Assembly: GCA_016735355.1 (NCBI GenBank)
Contig: JAERRQ010000079.1
Span: 1 to 15,690 of the forward strand
Reading direction: 5' to 3'
DNA length: 15,690 bases
Origin: Desulfobacterales bacterium
Lineage (GTDB): Bacteria > Desulfobacterota > Desulfobacteria > Desulfobacterales > BuS5
Shown here: positions 1 to 7,429 of the stretch, one piece after another
Layout of the letters: every line of letters starts with the position of its first letter
How positions within the stretch are numbered: the first letter of the stretch is position 1
The notes under the pieces: generated by a model
Seen by the model: the letters and a program-made list of their open reading frames with translations, nothing else
Told to the model about the DNA's origin: nothing
Databases searched by the model: none
Position numbers and translations under genes: made by a program

Positions 1-102
1 ATGGTCAGCGGCTCTTTAAGGCTTAAATCCAGCTATCTCGGCGGAGGCATCGAGATGGCCCAGGATTACGGGAAGGAAATCGCAGCTAAAATCGGAGTAT
101 AA
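1..102 (+). CDS. C-terminal end of an unidentified protein, possibly flavodoxin/FMN-reductase-like (partial)
   Basis: The frame is open from base 1 and ends in TAA at 100-102, giving 33 residues that end [11 protein letters not shown]. An ATG sits at position 1, but nothing upstream is visible, so I treat this as the tail of a longer gene. The glycine-rich turn followed by an amphipathic helix would fit the last helix of a flavodoxin-like or NADPH-dependent FMN reductase fold. A rubredoxin gene 49 bp downstream would also suit a flavoprotein redox partner. Both points are inference; the fragment is too short for a family assignment. Confidence 0.5.
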   Translation: MVSGSLRLKSSYLGGGIEMAQDYGKEIAAKIGV

Positions 103-151
103 TTTTACTACCAAAAAGAAGATTAACGGTTTTTATGAAGGAGGTTTTTTT

Positions 152-313
152 ATGTCTAAGTATGTATGTGAAATATGTGGATATGTTTATGACCCTGCCG
201 AGGGCGATCCTGACAGCGGAGTGGACCCCGGGACAAAATTTGAAGATCTGCCGAATGACTGGGAATGTCCCGTCTGCGGAGCCAGTAAGTCTGATTTCGT
301 AAAAGAGGATTAA
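152..313 (+). CDS. rub: Rubredoxin
   Basis: This 53-residue protein starts at an ATG preceded by a strong GAAGGAGG ribosome site at 137-144. It has the two CxxC iron ligands of rubredoxin, C6-x-x-C9-G and C39-P-x-C42-G, with the usual aromatic core (Y4, Y11, Y13, W37) and the DPxxGD and PGTxFEDLP segments. The length matches the small single-domain rubredoxins of sulfate reducers. It should be a cytoplasmic one-electron carrier with a single Fe(Cys)4 centre, handing electrons to oxygen- or superoxide-reducing partners in anaerobes. The upstream partial gene may be such a partner, but that is not shown here. Confidence 0.96.
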   Translation: MSKYVCEICGYVYDPAEGDPDSGVDPGTKFEDLPNDWECPVCGASKSDFVKED

Positions 314-376
314 AACAATCTATCGACCGGCACCTGATTCAGCGATGTTAACACAAAAGGGAGTTTTTCAATAACA

Positions 377-883
377 ATGCGGAACAGTTACAGAAAAATA
401 AAAAAAGTTCGGGAACTGCTCCGCCGGGATGATTTTGATGAAGCAGTTGAAGAGATAAGCAGGTTTCCTGCAAGGAAAGCAATAAATCAGCTTATCTCTT
501 TATTATACAGCACCGATGAAAAAATACAACAGCGGGCTGTAACCGTGATTGGTATTGTTGTTTCCAGACTCGCAGTCCATGACATTGAATCTGCGCGTGT
601 TATTATGCGCCGGCTTATGTGGAGCCTTAATGACGAGTCCGGCGGTATAGGCTGGGGGGCGCCTGAGGCGATGGCTGAAATAATGGCAAGGAATAACAAA
701 CTCGCTGATGAATATTATAAAATTTTGATTTCATATGCTTCTCCAGGCTGTAATTATCTAGAACATGAAGGTTTGCAAAGGAGCGTGCAACGGGGAATCG
801 AAAGGCTTGCTATCAAAAGGCCTGAGGGAACTTGCAAAAAACAATCTACGCATCCTGCTTGCCCTTTCAGTTCCCTGAAGTAA
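377..883 (+). pseudogene. DVU0298-type HEAT-repeat protein, 3' end apparently frameshifted and truncated
   Basis: The 168-residue frame is helical, with HEAT-like pairs such as ARKAINQLISLLYSTDEKIQ, and carries the segment LNDESGGIGWGAPEAM at about residues 83-98. I recognise this segment as the signature of the DVU0298 family of sulfate reducers, whose members I recall as roughly 210-220 residues. In-frame family likeness ends near residue 150 (IERLAIKRPEG), and the last residues look random. Shifting frame near 827 gives ELAKNNLRILLAL, and shifting again near 860 gives PFQFPEVKAGF, which resembles the expected next HEAT repeat. The reading is therefore broken at least once, probably twice, and then stops at the convergent HD gene 9 bp away. 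Function is unknown; family members are presumed protein-interaction scaffolds. Confidence 0.6.
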
Positions 884-892
884 AAGCAGGGT

Positions 893-1459
893 TTATCCAA
901 AAAAATCGACACATGATTGAAAAATAGTAACTTTGTTCTCGCCAAACTTGAGCAGGCTGTTTTTTATCTCTTGAACAGATTTTTCTTTTGCAGACATCAG
1001 GCTGCTTTTGGAGAAAAATTTGTCTGCAAAAGCTATTATCTTCTCTTCAAGGGATATCGGAACCATATTTCGCTCAGGCAGGGGCAGCTTCTGTTGTTTT
1101 ATGTCCCGCACTGTTATGCCGACCCCGATATGCCGTTCACATACAAGCCCATGTTTCGGCAGCCCGATTTCAGCGAGCATTTCCCGGCCAAGGTATCCAT
1201 GACAAAGATAATTATATTTGCCCGTACATCCCAGGTCTGGAGCATCGGTCATGCAGATGCCGATATCGTGCAGCATTGCAGCTTCATTGATAAAATCTAA
1301 ATCAGGGTTCAGATGCATTACCCCGTCGGCAGCTTCCAGAGCTTTCTGTGCGACATATTTTCCATGCTGCAAAAGAATTCTATATGTTTTGGAGCCGGGA
1401 TCGTAAAATTTTTTTATTATTTCTACAGGATCAAAAGGAGATTTAATATTTTTCGGCAA
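893..1459 (-). CDS. HD-domain (HDIG-type) metal-dependent phosphohydrolase
   Basis: The 188-residue protein shows the HD-superfamily ligand set in order: H32 (QHGKYVA), the H64-D65-I-G doublet, H87, H110 (CERHIGVG) and D146 (FADKF). Such proteins hydrolyse phosphomonoesters or phosphodiesters, often nucleotides, with a bound divalent metal; the substrate here cannot be told. The start is a TTG at 1459-1457, six bases after a GAGGGGG ribosome site (1466-1472), and lies 17 bp inside the end of prfB, so translational coupling is likely. It is the last gene of the minus-strand operon and converges on the HEAT-repeat gene. The length suits a stand-alone HD hydrolase, and there is no signal peptide or membrane segment. 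Confidence 0.85.
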   Translation of the reverse strand: MPKNIKSPFDPVEIIKKFYDPGSKTYRILLQHGKYVAQKALEAADGVMHLNPDLDFINEAAMLHDIGICMTDAPDLGCTGKYNYLCHGYLGREMLAEIGLPKHGLVCERHIGVGITVRDIKQQKLPLPERNMVPISLEEKIIAFADKFFSKSSLMSAKEKSVQEIKNSLLKFGENKVTIFQSCVDFFG

Positions 1460-2541
1460 GCAGTACCCCCTCTATAAACGGATCGATGTCACCATCCAGC
1501 ACACCATTGACATTGCCTATGTCAAGATGGATACGGTGGTCTTTAACTATTTGATAAGGGTGCAGGACATAGGAGCGGATCTGGCTGCCCCAGGCAATAT
1601 CATCTTTGCTGTTATGTATTTCCTGTAATTTTTCATCCTGTTTCTGCTTTTCAGACTGATAAAGACGAGACCTGAGCACTTTCATGGCCATCTCTTTGTT
1701 CCGGTGCTGGGATTTTTCCTGCTGACACTGCACCACAATACCGGTGGGAAGATGCGTTATGCGAACGGCACTGCTTGTTTTATTAACATGCTGGCCCCCG
1801 GCTCCGCTGGCCCGGTAAACATCAATGCGTAAATCCTTGTCTTCAATCTTCACGACAATTTCATTGTCCAGTTCAGGGTATACAAAAACGGAAGCAAAAG
1901 AGGTATGCCTTTTATGGTTGGCGTTAAAAGGAGAGATTCTGACCAGTCGGTGTACCCCGTTTTCCGTTTTAAGATATCCATAAGCATTTTCCCCATTGGC
2001 TGTAAAGGTGACACCCTTGATCCCTGCCTCATCTCCCGGTTGAAAATCTATAATTTCAATCTTGAATTTTTTACGCTCGATCCATCTGGAATACATCCGA
2101 AAGAGCATCTCTGCCCAGTCTTGGGCTTCCGTTCCTCCGGCGCCGGCATTTATGGAGAGGATTGCATTGTTTTTGTCCTCAGGTTTGTTAAGCATAAGAT
2201 CGAGATAAAACCGTTTTATTTCATCGGAAATCTCCCGAACCTGTTCATCCGCCTCCCCCAATGTCGCTTCATCGGATTCCTCAATGGCCAACTCCAGGAG
2301 CACCTCGCTCTCTTCGAGGTCAGCAAAAAGTTTCTTAAAGTGATCGATTCTGCCGGATAACCGGGTTCGTTCCTGTAATATGCCCCTGGTTTTATCCGGA
2401 TTGTCCCAGAAACCTTTTTTTGCGATTATAGATTCAATTTCTGCAAGTCTCTTTTCCTGGACGGCAAGGTCAAAGATACTCCTTTAACTGATCTAATTTA
2501 TTATTAAGATGTTTTATGGTCTGTTTCAATTCCAAGGACAT
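1443..2541 (-). CDS. prfB: Peptide chain release factor 2 (RF2), expressed through a +1 programmed frameshift
   Basis: RF2 recognises UAA and UGA and triggers peptide release on the ribosome. Translation starts at ATG 2541-2539 behind a GGAGG site (2553-2549). Codon 23 is CTT and codon 24 is an in-frame TGA (2472-2470). Slipping one base at CTT gives GAC and an open frame to 1443. The product is 365 residues, the same as E. coli RF2. Visible motifs are the SPF anticodon-like tripeptide near residues 203-205 and the catalytic GGQ near 248-250 (ASGAGGQHVNKT). The slippery site reads AAG GAG TAT CTT TGA C, with the internal Shine-Dalgarno-like AAGGAG three bases before CTT, as in classical autoregulated prfB genes. 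The gene lies 45 bp behind lnt and overlaps the HD gene. Confidence 0.97.
2469..2484 (-). promoter_or_regulatory. prfB programmed +1 frameshift site
   Basis: Read on the minus strand this is AAGGAG TAT CTT TGA C. AAGGAG can pair with the 16S rRNA 3' end, CTT is the slippery codon, and the in-frame TGA is decoded slowly when RF2 is scarce. The +1 slip restores the frame that encodes the rest of RF2. This is the established RF2 autoregulation mechanism, and all its elements are visible with the usual spacing. Confidence 0.96.
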
Positions 2542-2586
2542 AGCAAACCTCCGGGGTATAAGGGAACTTCCTTCCAGTTCCCTATA

Positions 2587-4152
2587 TCAGTCTCGCAAAT
2601 AGAGACGAAGCAAGATTGTAGTTATGATTATACATGTTATGGCAAACCAGTCTCCGAAACGTGTATAAATAGTTTTTTGGCTCATTAAAGGCACGGAACG
2701 TGTAATCACAGCCTCTTTGAATATGTCAGTCTGATCCGTAATTCGGCCTGTCGGATCTATAAACCCGCTTATACCTGTATTGGCGGATCTTATAAGGGAG
2801 CGCCTGTTTTCCACAGCTCTGAAAACTCCCATTGAAAAATGCTGGTACGGAGCACTGGATCTGCCGTACCATGCGTCGTTGGTGATATTAATGAGTAAAA
2901 CGGCATTATTTTTGGCCATTGCCCGGGCCAAATCCGTAAATATAAGTTCATAACATATAAGGATACCTAATCCAAGCTTCCCCTGCCGGATAACTGCCCC
3001 TTTTTTGCCGGGGACAAAATCCCCTACTCCTTCTACCATTTTTCCAATAAAAGGCAAGAATCTCTTCAGCGGGATATATTCGCCAAAAGGAACCAGATGA
3101 GCCTTATCGTATTTACCAAGGACTTGTCCACCCGGACTGAGCAGGTAGGCGCTGTTAAAATAATTTATCATTTTATCTTTTTTGATAATAAATGAGGGCG
3201 CTCCTATCAAGAAATTCGATTCAAAATTTTGAATTCCGTTTTTCAGCAGGTCGGATAATCTTTTATCATAAAGAAAATAGAATGGAGCGGAAGTTTCCGG
3301 CCAGACCACTAAATCCGGTTTTGCTGATTTGGCCAGAGATGAGAGATTGAGATATTTGTGGACGCTGGAAACCTGGTAGGCAGGATCCCATTTAATCCCC
3401 TGTTCAATATTTCCCTGGACGACAGCAACCTTGCGGGTGGGTGCGACTGATATTGTTTCTCTCACCGTAATCAAGCGCTGCTTGCCGTAACAGAATGTCA
3501 ACCCGGCGGTAATGGCTAAAGCCGTTAAAGCCGCGGCTGCAATTTTTCCGGAAATAATTTGCCCATGCCATTTTTTTTTGGTCAGCCAGAGCAGGGTTGC
3601 AAGAGCGGTCATATTACAAACAACTATTAGAAAGGAAACCCCGTACACTCCCGTTAGATCGGAAATCTGGATCATTATCAGGTTTTTGTACTGGGAATAA
3701 CCGGCCAGTTCCCACGGAAATCCGGAAAAAAGCAATGATCTGATATATTCCAGGGTTACCCAAAGCACGGGGGCAATTGCAAGCGCTGCAATCGGCTTTT
3801 GAGATGCCCTATATAAAATCCCCAAAAAAAATCCCATATATAGAGCAAGATATGCCGCAAGCAGGAAGAGTATAGGCAAGCTCAAATATAAGGGGAGGTT
3901 GCCATAGGTCCGCATGGTTCCCACAAGCCAATACAAGAGCGTAAGATAGTGAGTCAGGCCAGCAATAAATCCTAGTTTGAAGGAGCTGTTGAAGGGCAAG
4001 TTCCTGCTTGCAAAGACTAAAGGCACAAGGGCAATCCAGGCAAGCCAGTGAAAGCCTATCAAGGGAAACGACAGAGTGAGCAGCAGTCCGCTTAATACGG
4101 AATAAGTGACCTTGATTATATAATTATTATCCTGTTTCAATATGTTATGCAA
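2587..4152 (-). CDS. lnt: Apolipoprotein N-acyltransferase
   Basis: Lnt adds the third acyl chain to the N-terminal cysteine of lipoproteins at the inner membrane of diderm bacteria. The 521-residue product (E. coli Lnt has 512) has several hydrophobic segments in its first 230 residues, then a nitrilase-fold domain. The catalytic triad is visible: E286 in VVWPETSAP, K350 in YDKAHLVPFGEY and C400 in ILICYE. A last hydrophobic helix lies at the C-terminus (FAITCIIITTILLRLYL). The only plausible start is a TTG at 4152-4150, since the first internal Met is near residue 80, well inside the membrane domain. It follows the small acidic gene by 8 bp and precedes prfB by 45 bp, consistent with one transcript. 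Confidence 0.95.
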   Translation of the reverse strand: MHNILKQDNNYIIKVTYSVLSGLLLTLSFPLIGFHWLAWIALVPLVFASRNLPFNSSFKLGFIAGLTHYLTLLYWLVGTMRTYGNLPLYLSLPILFLLAAYLALYMGFFLGILYRASQKPIAALAIAPVLWVTLEYIRSLLFSGFPWELAGYSQYKNLIMIQISDLTGVYGVSFLIVVCNMTALATLLWLTKKKWHGQIISGKIAAAALTALAITAGLTFCYGKQRLITVRETISVAPTRKVAVVQGNIEQGIKWDPAYQVSSVHKYLNLSSLAKSAKPDLVVWPETSAPFYFLYDKRLSDLLKNGIQNFESNFLIGAPSFIIKKDKMINYFNSAYLLSPGGQVLGKYDKAHLVPFGEYIPLKRFLPFIGKMVEGVGDFVPGKKGAVIRQGKLGLGILICYELIFTDLARAMAKNNAVLLINITNDAWYGRSSAPYQHFSMGVFRAVENRRSLIRSANTGISGFIDPTGRITDQTDIFKEAVITRSVPLMSQKTIYTRFGDWFAITCIIITTILLRLYLRD

Positions 4153-4160
4153 AAAGACGT

Positions 4161-4583
4161 CTAATCTTTCTGCGGTTTATTAGTTTTTGCAACACCTTCA
4201 TTTTCAATGTTTGTCACATCGGTTGATACAACATCCTCTTCAAGCAGTTTCTCAATTTCATCAGATAGTTCTACTTCTTCAGGCTCTTCAATGTTGTATT
4301 CCTGATCATCAAAAGAGACTTCAACAGAATTTTCAATATTTGAAGCATAAATTTCTTTCACCGTCTCCGCAATTTGATCAATATAATTCCGATATGGGAA
4401 AAAGTTATCGTTACGCAATGTTTCAATAATGTCCTTATTACCTTTTTCAATTGCAGATTCAATTTCTTCGCTATCGTATACATGTGTGTATACAAGAAAA
4501 AACTGATCTTTTTCCAGCTCTGAATACTCTTGAATTTCTAATCCGTTTTTATTATTTTTCCCCATAATAAATTTTTGTTTCAC
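4161..4583 (-). CDS. Small acidic hypothetical protein heading the lnt-prfB operon
   Basis: The 140-residue protein starts at GTG 4583-4581, behind a good AAGGAG site (4596-4591, seven-base spacer). There is no signal peptide or membrane segment. The middle (FFLVYTHVYDSEEIESAIEKGNKDIIETL) looks like a small folded domain, and the second half is very acidic (YNIEEPEEVELSDEIEKLLEEDVV) and probably disordered, ending in a basic tail. I do not recognise the family. The strong ribosome site and the 8-bp gap to lnt indicate a real, co-transcribed gene. Its role is unknown; the operon position does not by itself show a link to lipoprotein maturation. Confidence 0.8.
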   Translation of the reverse strand: MKQKFIMGKNNKNGLEIQEYSELEKDQFFLVYTHVYDSEEIESAIEKGNKDIIETLRNDNFFPYRNYIDQIAETVKEIYASNIENSVEVSFDDQEYNIEEPEEVELSDEIEKLLEEDVVSTDVTNIENEGVAKTNKPQKD

Positions 4584-4809
4584 CGATTATCTCCTTAAAA
4601 TGTCAAAATGTTGTTCAAGTCTATCATGTTTCAGGAATCCATAAAAAATAATATCTATTTGCAATATTATCAAGTTTTATTATATAGATCTCCCTGATTA
4701 CCCTATTTGAAAATTTGGTACAAGGCCAGAACGCAGTGAAATTATTTATGTGACAATCTATACAGCATTAATTCAGGAATTAATTCAGGAATTAGAGAGA
4801 ATATAATCT
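4584..4809. promoter_or_regulatory. Divergent intergenic region between the lnt operon and the DUF4301 gene
   Basis: This 226-bp AT-rich gap separates two divergent transcripts, so it should hold both promoters. On the plus strand TTGCAA (4659-4664) with a 16-base spacer to TATATA (4681-4686) is a fair sigma-70-like pair. On the minus strand I see no convincing pair; TTGATA followed after 17 bases by TATTTT is the best. A 12-bp tandem repeat lies at its right end. Promoter calls are by eye only. Confidence 0.35.
4767..4794. repeat. 12-bp tandem repeat, 2.3 copies
   Basis: ATTAATTCAGGA occurs at 4767-4778 and again, identical, at 4779-4790, followed by a further ATTA. It ends 15 bp before the DUF4301 start codon. 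It may be slippage noise in AT-rich DNA or a paired protein-binding site; nothing in the sequence decides. Confidence 0.9.
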
Positions 4810-6366
4810 ATGTTCAACAATAATGATTTAATTCAGATTAAAGACATGAATCTTACAATAAGTGAGATTATATCGCAAATAGAACTTTTCAAAAAGAGCA
4901 ATCTTTATTTAAACTTGCAACGTTCATGCAAAGTAGATGACGGGATAACCGTTTTGGATCGTCATGATACGGACAGGCTGGCGGCATTATATACAAAAGA
5001 ATCATTGTCCGGCAGAACAATGAAATTTGTACCCGCGTCAGGAGCGGCCAGCAGGATGTTTAAGGTATTGCACTCCCTCAACAATCTTGATGTCAAGCTT
5101 AACGATGATTTCATAAAAACGGAAGAGGAAGCGGATGCAGCCGTTGGCAGGGCCTTTGGGACATTTTTAAAAGGGATCCGGAATTTTGCGTTTTATGATG
5201 ATTTAAAAGCGGTTCTGCAAAAAAATGGTCTTGAATTAGACCACCTTTTGGCTGCAGGAGAGTATAAAGACGTTCTGGAATATATCTTGACACCCAAGGG
5301 ACTCAATTATGGAAATTTGCCTAAAGGGTTGATACCCTTTCATAAATATTCATCTGATTCAAGAACCCCCTTTGAAGAACATATGGCTGAAGCCGCAGAA
5401 TATACAAAAGATCATAACGGACTATGTAAAATCCATTTTACCGTTGCGCCCGGCAATGCTGCATTAATCAGGGAGCATCTTGATAAAATAAGCAAATTTT
5501 ATAAAAAGTCGGGAACTAATTTTAATATAACATATTCTTATCAAAAGCCCTCCACCGACACCCTTGCCGTTGACGAGCAAAATAATCCCTTCCGTGAAAC
5601 AGATGGAAAACTCCTGTTCCGCCCGGGAGGACATGGCGCTTTGCTGGATAATCTTAACTCGGTTAAGGGTGATATAATTTTTTTAAAAAATATTGATAAT
5701 GTTGTGCCTGACCGGCTAAAACAGGATACTTTTTTATATAAAAAGGCTCTGGGCGGGTTTTTGGTGGAATTGCAGAATGAAATTTTCACTTTTTTGAGAA
5801 AGTTGTCATGCGGTGATATTAATCAGCAGAATTTTAAAAAAATGTTCAAGTTTATCAGACACCGTCTATTGATCAGTATACCGAATTATATCAACGATGC
5901 TTCAGAAAAAGAACAAGAAGCTTATATTTTTTCAAAATTGAACCGGCCGCTCAGGGTATGCGGTATGGTGCGAAACGTAGGTGAGCCCGGGGGGGGACCG
6001 TTCTGGGTGGAGGGTCAAGATAAAAACATATCCAGACAGATCGTAGAATCTTCACAGATAGACCCGGGGTCAAAAAAACAGCAGTCCATTATCGCCTCTG
6101 CAACCCATTTCAATCCTGTGGATATTGTATGCGGCGTGCGTGATTTCCAGGGAAACCAGTTTGATTTAAAAAAGTATGTTGATAATGAAGCTGTATTTAT
6201 TTCAAACAAATCAAAAAACGGCAGGCCGCTGAAAGCCCTGGAGCTTCCGGGTCTCTGGAACGGAGCCATGTCATTCTGGAATACGGTTTTTATTGAAGTT
6301 CCTGAAATTACATTTAATCCTGTGAAGACCGTGAATGATCTGCTCAGAGCGGAACACCAAAGTTAA
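4810..6366 (+). CDS. DUF4301-family protein, nucleotidyltransferase-like
   Basis: The 518-residue soluble protein has the conserved features I associate with DUF4301: FVPASGAASRMFK at residues 73-85, LFRPGGHGALLDNL at 269-282 and FLKNIDNVVPD at 291-301. These resemble, in order and character, the nucleotide-binding loop, the glycine-rich sugar-binding loop and the acidic metal-site segment of UDP-sugar pyrophosphorylases. I infer a GT-A-type nucleotidyltransferase fold, but substrate and reaction are unknown. The start ATG has only a weak purine-rich ribosome site; the next in-frame ATG (4846) is no better. It lies 14 bp before the PopT-type transporter and probably forms an operon with it. 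Confidence 0.85.
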   Translation: MFNNNDLIQIKDMNLTISEIISQIELFKKSNLYLNLQRSCKVDDGITVLDRHDTDRLAALYTKESLSGRTMKFVPASGAASRMFKVLHSLNNLDVKLNDDFIKTEEEADAAVGRAFGTFLKGIRNFAFYDDLKAVLQKNGLELDHLLAAGEYKDVLEYILTPKGLNYGNLPKGLIPFHKYSSDSRTPFEEHMAEAAEYTKDHNGLCKIHFTVAPGNAALIREHLDKISKFYKKSGTNFNITYSYQKPSTDTLAVDEQNNPFRETDGKLLFRPGGHGALLDNLNSVKGDIIFLKNIDNVVPDRLKQDTFLYKKALGGFLVELQNEIFTFLRKLSCGDINQQNFKKMFKFIRHRLLISIPNYINDASEKEQEAYIFSKLNRPLRVCGMVRNVGEPGGGPFWVEGQDKNISRQIVESSQIDPGSKKQQSIIASATHFNPVDIVCGVRDFQGNQFDLKKYVDNEAVFISNKSKNGRPLKALELPGLWNGAMSFWNTVFIEVPEITFNPVKTVNDLLRAEHQS

Positions 6367-6380
6367 GGTGAAAACTTAAA

Positions 6381-7268
6381 ATGAAAAATAAAAATAATAA
6401 CCAACTTTTTTTTAAACCTTTCCCATCATTGTTTGCGAAAGGCTTTTGTATGGGGGCCGCCGATGTGGTGCCCGGGGTTTCCGGCGGCACAATGGCGCTT
6501 ATTCTCGGCATTTACAGGGAACTTATTTTTTCCATTAAATCATTTGATTTAAAATTTTTCAGGCTTTTGTTCTCCCTGAAAACAAAAAAAGCCTTTGACC
6601 GTGCAGAATGGAGATTTGTCCTGCCTTTGCTGGTTGGCATTTTAACTGCTGTTTTCACACTTGCCGGAATTTTAAGCTGGCTTCTTGACAACAGACCGGT
6701 ACCCTTATGGTCATTTTTTTTTGGTTTAATATTAGCGTCTATCCTTACCTTAATCCAACATTTCAAAAAGCGCTCACTCTGGATTCTTTTATGGATTATC
6801 CTCGGAGCAGTTTGCACATATTATCTCGTTGGAATAATGCCGGCAGCAACTCCTGATAAAGCGTGGTTCCTGTTTTTGTGCGGGGCAATGGCAATCTGCG
6901 CTATGATTTTGCCAGGAATTTCAGGCGCATTTATTCTGGTTCTTTTAGGGAAATATCATTTAATATTAGAGGCTGTTCATCAGCGGGATTTCCTGATTCT
7001 ATTACTGGTGGCGGCTGGAGCAGGAGCCGGATTATTCACTTTTGTCCGTATTCTCAACTGGTTTTTTAAAAAGTATCCCAATGTTACAATAGCCGTGTTA
7101 ACCGGTTTCATGCTCGGATCATTAAGAAAGATCTGGCCATGGAAGACTATGCACCAGAATATTTTGCCTGAATATTGGGATACTGATGTTACGATGGCTG
7201 TCTGCCTATCGATCGCAGGATTTATGCTCGTTTTTTTGTTAAACTTTTGGGCGGAAAAAAGAGAATAG
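6381..7268 (+). CDS. DUF368 / PopT-family polyprenyl-phosphate transporter
   Basis: This 295-residue membrane protein has about eight hydrophobic segments and the two pseudo-symmetric signature loops of DUF368: KGFCMGAADVVPGVSGGTMA at about residues 20-39 and MILPGISGAFILVLLGKY in the second half. Members of this family (PopT) have been shown to return undecaprenyl phosphate across the cytoplasmic membrane, recycling the lipid carrier for peptidoglycan and surface polymers. Length and motifs are complete. AAGGTG at 6365-6370 can serve as ribosome site, ten bases before the ATG. It follows the DUF4301 gene by 14 bp. Confidence 0.92.
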   Translation: MKNKNNNQLFFKPFPSLFAKGFCMGAADVVPGVSGGTMALILGIYRELIFSIKSFDLKFFRLLFSLKTKKAFDRAEWRFVLPLLVGILTAVFTLAGILSWLLDNRPVPLWSFFFGLILASILTLIQHFKKRSLWILLWIILGAVCTYYLVGIMPAATPDKAWFLFLCGAMAICAMILPGISGAFILVLLGKYHLILEAVHQRDFLILLLVAAGAGAGLFTFVRILNWFFKKYPNVTIAVLTGFMLGSLRKIWPWKTMHQNILPEYWDTDVTMAVCLSIAGFMLVFLLNFWAEKRE

Positions 7269-7429
7269 TTTAATTTCAGGAATGGATGAAGTTTGAATCA
7301 AATCCTTATTTATGATATATCTACTAGAGTAGAGACAAGGCATGCCTTGTCTCTACGATCGAATTATGGACACAACCAATCAGCTCGATAAGCCATGGGC
7401 ATTATTAATTAATTTATAGAGGAAGTTTA
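7269..7429 (+). promoter_or_regulatory. Upstream region of recA with candidate promoter
   Basis: TTGAAT at 7293-7298, a 17-base spacer and TATATC at 7316-7321 make a plausible sigma-70-type promoter, with the start expected near 7328, where a 28-bp palindrome begins. I looked for an SOS operator of the E. coli CTGT-N8-ACAG or the Gram-positive GAAC-N4-GTTC type and found neither. A GAGGA ribosome site lies at 7419-7423. Confidence 0.4.
7329..7356. repeat. 28-bp perfect palindrome
   Basis: The left arm GTAGAGACAAGGCA (7329-7342) is followed directly by its exact reverse complement TGCCTTGTCTCTAC (7343-7356) with no spacer. There is no T-tract after it, so it is a poor intrinsic terminator for the transporter gene. 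Short palindromes of this GTAGAGACAAGG kind occur as dispersed intergenic repeats in several bacterial groups, from my memory of the motif. Its place at the expected recA transcription start also allows an operator role. Confidence 0.95.

Noticed and set aside
4802..4807. TATAAT immediately before the DUF4301 ATG as a -10 box
   Set aside because: A start from this box would fall inside the coding sequence, past the ATG, and no -35 sits at the right distance.
7329..7356. Intrinsic terminator for the DUF368 gene
   Set aside because: The hairpin has no loop and no following T-run, and it lies beyond a plausible recA promoter.
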